From VXYL01 sp965203685 (GTDB lineage Bacteria; Pseudomonadota; Gammaproteobacteria; Pseudomonadales; Azotimanducaceae), in assembly GCA_965203685.1 (NCBI GenBank), contig OZ241908.1, positions 1,984,001 through 2,048,000 of the forward strand: a stretch of DNA of 64,000 nt. The letters run 5' to 3'. Below the pieces are notes generated by a model, which saw only the letters and a program-made list of their open reading frames with translations, searched no databases and was not told the origin of the DNA. Numbering within the stretch: position 1 is the stretch's first letter; every line of letters starts with the position of its first letter. The translations under genes were made by a program, and so were the position numbers. Of this stretch, positions 60,772 to 64,000 are shown piece after piece.

Positions 60772-63603
60772 TCACTGGAAGTCGTACGAGAAGCGAACGC
60801 CCACGGTGCGCGGCCGTTGGACGCTGACGACCGGCGTGTAATGGCCCGCGATCTGCATGACTTGGGCATCCTCGTTCAGCCAGTTGTCCACGTACAGTTC
60901 GGCGTTCCAGGTGTCGCGGCTGATGCCCGCCGCGACATTCACCGTCGTCGCGGACGGATTCACGAACCGCGAATTGTTTGGCAGACGGAAGCTATCCCCG
61001 GAGCCTTCCGGGATCGGCACAGTCCCGTAGCTTCCCCCCTCGTTCTGAACCTCCAGTCCCGAGTAGTACCCCGACTGGCGGTACAGGGTGTCATCCATGA
61101 ACTCGGCGTTGCCGATCATGCCGGAGACGTGCTCGCCGCGGAAAGTCACACTGCCCTGGACGTAGGCGTCGACGTCGAAGCCGGTCATGAAGAAGTCGTA
61201 ACGCGCGCGCACGTTGCCAGCGAATCGTGGTGCCATGGGCAGGTCGGACCCGGTGGGCACGGCGATGCCGTCGAGCTGTCGGTTGAGGCGGGTCAATTCG
61301 GTACCCAAGAGACTCGCGGCGCCAGCGAGCGTCAGCGAGTCCGTGACGGCCCACTGGAAATCCGCGTCCAGCCCGTTGATCTCCGCGTCGCCGACGTTCT
61401 CGATGAAGTATAGGAAGGCGACGTTCGACGGGTCGAAGCGCGACAACTGCAGGTTGTCGATCGCCGAGTGGTACCACGTGGCATTGAACCGCAATCGACC
61501 GTCGGAGAAGTCCCCCTTCATGCCGACCTCGTAGCTCGTGAGGTCGTCGGTCAAAGCCACGGCCGGCACCACGTAGTTGGTGAAGACGCCGCTCTGGTTG
61601 GTGGACAGTTGCCCGGCGTTGCGGTTGAGCGTTGCGGGACGATACCCCTCCGAGTAGGTCGCGAACAGCAACAGGTTGTCCTGGGGCTGCCAGTTCACCG
61701 ACGCCTTGAAGATCCAGTCGGTCTCGTTGATCGACCCGTCCGACTCCAGGTTGTCGATGTCGAGGTCACCGTTCCTGATGGCGTCCAGGGTTGCCTGGTT
61801 GCTGCCGCCGCCGCGGAACATGTCGCGAGCACCGTTCGGGCTGCGCGCATTGAGGATGACCGAGCCGTCGCCGGTCGACTTGTATTCGCCGAGCGTGACC
61901 AGGCGCGCGGTGACGTCGTTGCTGAAGGCGTGGCTGTTGCAACGCCCGTCACGCGTCCGTTCGGAGTTGCCGAAGCCCTGCGGCGCCGTGCCGTAGCGGC
62001 AACCGAAGGAGAAGTTCGCAGCCCCTTGGAGCTTCGAGGTCAGGTCGTAGCGCCGAGCGCTGAGCGAGACACCCCATTCGTCCGTCAGGTCGTAGGCCAC
62101 TTCGCCGAACAGGGCGAACTCCTCCTCGGTTCGGGTGAAGTCGTTGAAGAACGTCGTGAACGGACTGCGGGGGCCCACGGAATTCACGCCCGCAGTAGGC
62201 ACAGCCGTATTGCCGAGCAGGAAACCGGCCCCGGAATTGTCGTTGTAGTAGCTGCTGATGTGCTCGCCGAATGCGGGATTGGTGGATGCGTACTGGAAGT
62301 CGCCGATGTGGTTCGTCTCGACGTCGTTGACATACAGGCCACCGAGTAGTCGCAACCGCTCGGCTGGATCCGAGTTGACGCGGAATTCGTGCGTCGTGCG
62401 CGCGTTCTTGGTGTCCTCGGTGTACTGCTTGGTGGGGTCGTAGCAGTTGTTGACGTCCGTCGCGTCGTAGATGTTGCCGCTGCAGAGGTAGTAGGTGATG
62501 TACCCACCGCCGTTGTTGTAGTGCGTATAGTCGATGATGCCGTCGACCTCGCGGGCCAGGTGACCGCCCGCGTAGATCGCGTCCAAGGTGCCGATGCGGC
62601 CTTGCAAGGTCCAAGTCGTCAGGCCGTATTCGTCGCGGTTGTATTCTGGGGAGAAACGAGCCGATGCGTGGGGCCGCTCGAGGCTCGGGTCGACGATGAA
62701 CGACCCCTCGGCCTCAAGCGTTTGCGCGTTGTGCTGTATGAGGACGTCCCAATCGTCGTTGATGCTGTAGGCGAGGCCGAGGCGCATGCCGCGATAGGAC
62801 GCCTCGTTCCAGTCGTCCTGGACGATCGCGTCGTTGCGGGCGCTCTCGATGGTGTCGGCACCGGTCAGGGCCGGGCCGTAGCCCGCCACGTTGTTGCGAT
62901 CCACGACTTCGCCGCTGGGCGTAAAGGTGGCCGGGATATTGTCGATCCAGCCGCCCTGGTTGTCGCTGTACACGGTCACGCGCAGGGCCAGCGCGTCGGT
63001 GAGTGGCAGGTTGACGAAGCCGTCGGCTGCCCCGCTGTCGGCGCCGCCCTGGGTGCCGCCGTAGCGGAGGTTGACACCCGCATCGAAGCCGGCCGGGTCG
63101 GGCTTGTTGGTGATCAGGCGTAAGTTGCCGGATTGCGAACTGGCACCGAACAGCGTCCCCTGCGGTCCGGAAAGGACCTCGACGCGTGCGAGATCGACCG
63201 CGTAGACGTCCAGGTTGCGGCCCTGGAAGGACACCGGTTGCTCGTCGACGTAGAGGGCGACGCCCGGCGCGGAACCTTGCGCCGCCGTGATGGTGACGCC
63301 GCTTTGCTCCGTGGCGCTGCCACGGATGTACAGTTCCTTCTTGCCGGGGCCGTTGCCGGTTCCAACGACGTTCGGCAGGTACTCCACGTACTCGTCGAAG
63401 GTCTCCACGCCGAGTTCGCGCAGCGTTTCGCCGGTGACCGCCTGCAAGGCAATGGAGACGTCCTGCGCGCTCTCGGCGCGCTTGGTCGCGGTCACGATGA
63501 TGGTTTCGAGTTCGCCTCCGACTGCGCCGGACGATGCGCCGGCAATTGCTGCGGATATCGCCACGCACAACGGCTTTCGCCGTACCAGTGTATTCGAGCC
63601 CAT
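60772..63603 (-). CDS. TonB-dependent outer-membrane receptor
   Basis: A 943-aa receptor with signal peptide (1 to about 30), TonB box-like ETIIVTA (33-39), a plug domain (about 45-160, with VEVLSGPQGTLFGASSQSGNLRLIT written here as motif LSGPQGTLFG) and a 22-strand barrel ending in VRFSYDFQ. Long Tyr/Asn/Asp-rich extracellular loops are present (YNNGGGYITYYLCSGNIYD). It resembles the large group of uncharacterised proteobacterial receptors for sugars or siderophore-like compounds. A promoter lies upstream; the sulfotransferase follows on the same strand and a GlxA-type regulator diverges. Confidence 0.95.
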   Translation of the reverse strand: MGSNTLVRRKPLCVAISAAIAGASSGAVGGELETIIVTATKRAESAQDVSIALQAVTGETLRELGVETFDEYVEYLPNVVGTGNGPGKKELYIRGSATEQSGVTITAAQGSAPGVALYVDEQPVSFQGRNLDVYAVDLARVEVLSGPQGTLFGASSQSGNLRLITNKPDPAGFDAGVNLRYGGTQGGADSGAADGFVNLPLTDALALRVTVYSDNQGGWIDNIPATFTPSGEVVDRNNVAGYGPALTGADTIESARNDAIVQDDWNEASYRGMRLGLAYSINDDWDVLIQHNAQTLEAEGSFIVDPSLERPHASARFSPEYNRDEYGLTTWTLQGRIGTLDAIYAGGHLAREVDGIIDYTHYNNGGGYITYYLCSGNIYDATDVNNCYDPTKQYTEDTKNARTTHEFRVNSDPAERLRLLGGLYVNDVETNHIGDFQYASTNPAFGEHISSYYNDNSGAGFLLGNTAVPTAGVNSVGPRSPFTTFFNDFTRTEEEFALFGEVAYDLTDEWGVSLSARRYDLTSKLQGAANFSFGCRYGTAPQGFGNSERTRDGRCNSHAFSNDVTARLVTLGEYKSTGDGSVILNARSPNGARDMFRGGGSNQATLDAIRNGDLDIDNLESDGSINETDWIFKASVNWQPQDNLLLFATYSEGYRPATLNRNAGQLSTNQSGVFTNYVVPAVALTDDLTSYEVGMKGDFSDGRLRFNATWYHSAIDNLQLSRFDPSNVAFLYFIENVGDAEINGLDADFQWAVTDSLTLAGAASLLGTELTRLNRQLDGIAVPTGSDLPMAPRFAGNVRARYDFFMTGFDVDAYVQGSVTFRGEHVSGMIGNAEFMDDTLYRQSGYYSGLEVQNEGGSYGTVPIPEGSGDSFRLPNNSRFVNPSATTVNVAAGISRDTWNAELYVDNWLNEDAQVMQIAGHYTPVVSVQRPRTVGVRFSYDFQ

Positions 63604-63627
63604 GGAAGCCCCCCTCTCTTTACGAGC

Positions 63628-63656
63628 CTTGTATCACTCGGCGACGCGGGATGCAA
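63628..63656 (-). promoter_or_regulatory. Promoter of the TonB-dependent receptor
   Basis: Minus strand -35 TTGCAT (63656-63651) and -10 TACAAG (63633-63628) are 17 nt apart. The leader to the ATG at 63603 is about 18 nt and contains a GAGGGGGG ribosome site. Confidence 0.45.
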
Positions 63657-63760
63657 TGTGTGGGGCCTCGCGAGGTCCGTTTTTGACACGCAACGGCGCT
63701 AGAGGCGTTGTCCTGCGGGAGAGGATTGGCGACACTCGCGTTGGTTAGACAACGCCGCGA

Positions 63761-64000
63761 ATGCACATGGCATTGTTGGAAACGCCGCGACTCACGGACC
63801 CGTCCCGGCCAACGCACATCGGCTTCATGATGGTCCCGGACTACACGATCGTCACGTTGACCAATGCCGTGGCCGTTTTGCGCATGGCGAACCGGCTCTC
63901 TGGCCGGTCGTTGTACCGTTGGACGTGCCACACGCTGACCGGCGATCCCGTGGACTCGAGCGCGCACCTTCGGCTGGTCCCCGACGGCGACGTGGACTCC
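63761..64000 (+). CDS. GlxA-type (DJ-1/AraC) regulator, N-terminal part
   Basis: This gene runs off the right edge after 80 codons. The ATG at 63761 (or 63767) begins MHMALLETPRLTDPS, then IGFMMVPDYTIVTLTNAVAV and RMANRLSGRSLYRWTCHTLT. This is the DJ-1/PfpI-like domain of the GlxA family of AraC-type regulators, many of which sense betaine, carnitine or related amines. The helix-turn-helix part lies outside the window. It is divergent from the TonB-dependent receptor with about 157 nt between, so it may regulate it. Confidence 0.8.
   Translation, partial: MHMALLETPRLTDPSRPTHIGFMMVPDYTIVTLTNAVAVLRMANRLSGRSLYRWTCHTLTGDPVDSSAHLRLVPDGDVDS

Overview
The window is GC-rich, densely packed chromosomal DNA that reads as a free-living or host-associated gammaproteobacterium. 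The evidence is a full set of gammaproteobacterial housekeeping genes (cysE, nadK, pepN, class 2 pyrD, topA, lexA with E. coli numbering of its active residues, mfd, dnaX-ybaB-recR, rnd, hrpA, dusA, lpxC) and several conserved neighbourhoods: lexA close to hpt/methylthioinosine phosphorylase/csiV/mfd (remembered as similar to the Pseudomonas lexA region), dnaX-ybaB-recR, and pspF divergent from pspABC. Phytanoyl-CoA dioxygenase, TPR-sulfotransferase, DUF1080, Uma2 and TonB-dependent receptor genes give a marine or symbiont flavour, but the species cannot be named. There are no phages, intact insertion sequences or CRISPR arrays.

Layout. 1-9.8 kb: end of an ELM1-like gene, cysE, nadK, a MocA/XdhC molybdoenzyme-maturation pair, pepN, pyrD, an ammonium transporter and a DUF1080 protein. 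9.7-15.1 kb: a leftward operon with 4-nt overlaps (C39 peptidase-like, membrane protein, GNAT, S9 peptidase, D-Ala-D-Ala ligase, membrane protein), then a glutaredoxin-like gene. 15.1-23.5 kb: tatD, slt, uspA, topA, a BrnT/BrnA toxin-antitoxin pair and lexA. 23.6-32.4 kb: mscS-hpt-MTI phosphorylase operon, then leftward mfd-csiV-TPP enzyme and tRNA-Gly. 32.5-37 kb: Uma2-like gene, then the phage-shock regulon (pspF divergent from pspA-pspB-pspC-small membrane protein-CDF transporter). 37-41.7 kb: tandem repeats, VOC protein, a structured non-coding segment, PhyH dioxygenase with an Nramp-like transporter, and a glycerophosphodiesterase. 41.7-52.7 kb: dnaX-ybaB-recR-rnd-ycgN, MoxR/VWA pair, hrpA. 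52.7-54.8 kb: a bufferin-type RiPP cluster. 54.9-64 kb: a phosphatase/STAS partner-switch pair, dusA, lpxC, a TPR-sulfotransferase with a TonB-dependent receptor, and the start of a GlxA-type regulator.

The most interesting observations are non-genic or small. (1) A short palindromic repeat sits inside two unrelated genes, pspC (one copy) and hrpA (three 45-bp tandem copies), read in different frames, like a protein-coding palindromic element. (2) A 378-bp segment at 38180-38557 has near-perfect 20-bp terminal inverted repeats and internal hairpins, like a MITE. (3) A compact bufABC cluster has a precursor with two adjacent EGKCG motifs, an upstream perfect inverted repeat and a hairpin after the precursor gene. 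(4) A 17-bp tandem repeat begins exactly at the end of a transporter gene. (5) A possible Arg-rich leader ORF overlaps the cysE start.
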